In this document: positions 6,137 to 6,308 of the stretch, one piece after another
Numbering within the stretch: position 1 is the stretch's first letter
How the letters are laid out: each line of letters begins with the position of its first letter
The notes under the pieces: model-generated
What the model saw: the letters and a program-made list of their open reading frames with translations, nothing else
Told to the model about the DNA's origin: nothing
Database searches by the model: none
Origin: an uncultured Sulfitobacter sp.
GTDB lineage: Bacteria; Pseudomonadota; Alphaproteobacteria; Rhodobacterales; Rhodobacteraceae
Assembly (NCBI GenBank): GCA_937923365.1
Contig: CALAIJ010000187.1
Coordinates: 1 to 6,308, forward strand
Reading direction: 5' to 3'
Length of the DNA stretch: 6,308 bases
Made by a program: the position numbers and the translations under genes

Positions 6137-6308
6137 TTATCCGGTATAGCGTTCAGGCGCATAGGCAGACATGTCGATATTTGGGGTATCGCCGTTGATG
6201 ATCTGGGCAATCAGGCGGCCGGTTTTGGGGCCAGCGGTCAGACCAACGTGCTGATGGCCAAAGCCCGTATATATCCCTGATGTCCCAAGCTCGCCGATCA
6301 ACGGCACG
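6137..6308 (-). CDS. FAD-dependent oxidoreductase, DAO (D-amino acid oxidase/DadA-like) family, C-terminal end only
   Basis: Only the last 56 residues and the TAA stop lie in the window; the start is beyond the right edge. The translation contains GIYTGFGHQHVGLTAGPKTG, then RLIAQIINGD, and ends in SAYAPERYTG. The pattern G-x-x-x-x-x-GH-x-x-x-G-x-T-x-G-P followed by a helix and a P-x-x-x-x-x-x-x-x-x-x-R end is the FAD-contacting C-terminal signature of the DAO superfamily (DadA, glycine or sarcosine oxidases). Such enzymes oxidise the C-N bond of amino acids or secondary amines, or in some cases 2-hydroxy acids. The specificity cannot be read from this fragment. It was missed as an open frame because it has no start in the window. 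Confidence 0.85.
   Translation of the reverse strand, partial: VPLIGELGTSGIYTGFGHQHVGLTAGPKTGRLIAQIINGDTPNIDMSAYAPERYTG

Noticed and set aside
5947..6210. 87-codon leftward open frame in the convergent gap
   Set aside because: It overlaps the real C-terminus of the DAO-family gene in another frame, has no clear ribosome binding site and matches no family I know. A gene relic cannot be fully excluded.

Overview
The window looks like chromosome from a marine alphaproteobacterium of the Rhodobacterales/Roseobacter type. This is inferred from the fairly high GC content, the alphaproteobacterial codon choice, and the gene mix: a TauT-type ABC importer, a GntR/FCD regulator, an enolase-superfamily dehydratase or cycloisomerase, a cupin and a D-amino-acid-oxidase-like enzyme. 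No rRNA, tRNA, insertion sequence, phage gene or CRISPR array is visible.

Left part (1-1938): a GntR-family regulator of the FadR/FCD type reads leftward and runs off the left edge (start at 530). An enolase-superfamily (mandelate racemase/muconate lactonizing) gene reads rightward from 665. The 134-bp gap between them holds two matching FadR-type operators (568-582 and 630-644) whose centres are 62 bp apart, close to six helical turns. The regulator very probably controls the enzyme gene and itself. The enzyme keeps the full mandelate-racemase catalytic set and resembles 3,6-anhydro-L-galactonate cycloisomerase, so a sugar-acid or related hydroxy-acid step is the best guess. A clean intrinsic terminator follows it (1893-1916).

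Middle part (1939-5128): a leftward ABC importer operon in the order periplasmic binding protein, ATPase, permease. The binding-protein and ATPase genes are separated by a strong 12-bp intercistronic hairpin; the ATPase and permease genes overlap by 4 bp. All three belong to the nitrate/sulfonate/taurine (NitT/TauT) family. The permease is unusual: it has an extra N-terminal membrane helix and an insert of about 115 residues after its second helix that contains cadherin/VCBS-like sequence. The substrate cannot be fixed, because no taurine or sulfonate catabolic genes are in view.

Right part (5129-6308): a 461-bp intergenic region rich in inverted repeats, a small rightward cupin gene (5590-5946), and the C-terminal end of a leftward FAD-dependent DAO-family oxidoreductase that runs in from the right edge (stop at 6137). 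How the importer, the cupin and the oxidoreductase relate to the enzyme on the left is unknown; they lie in separate transcription units.
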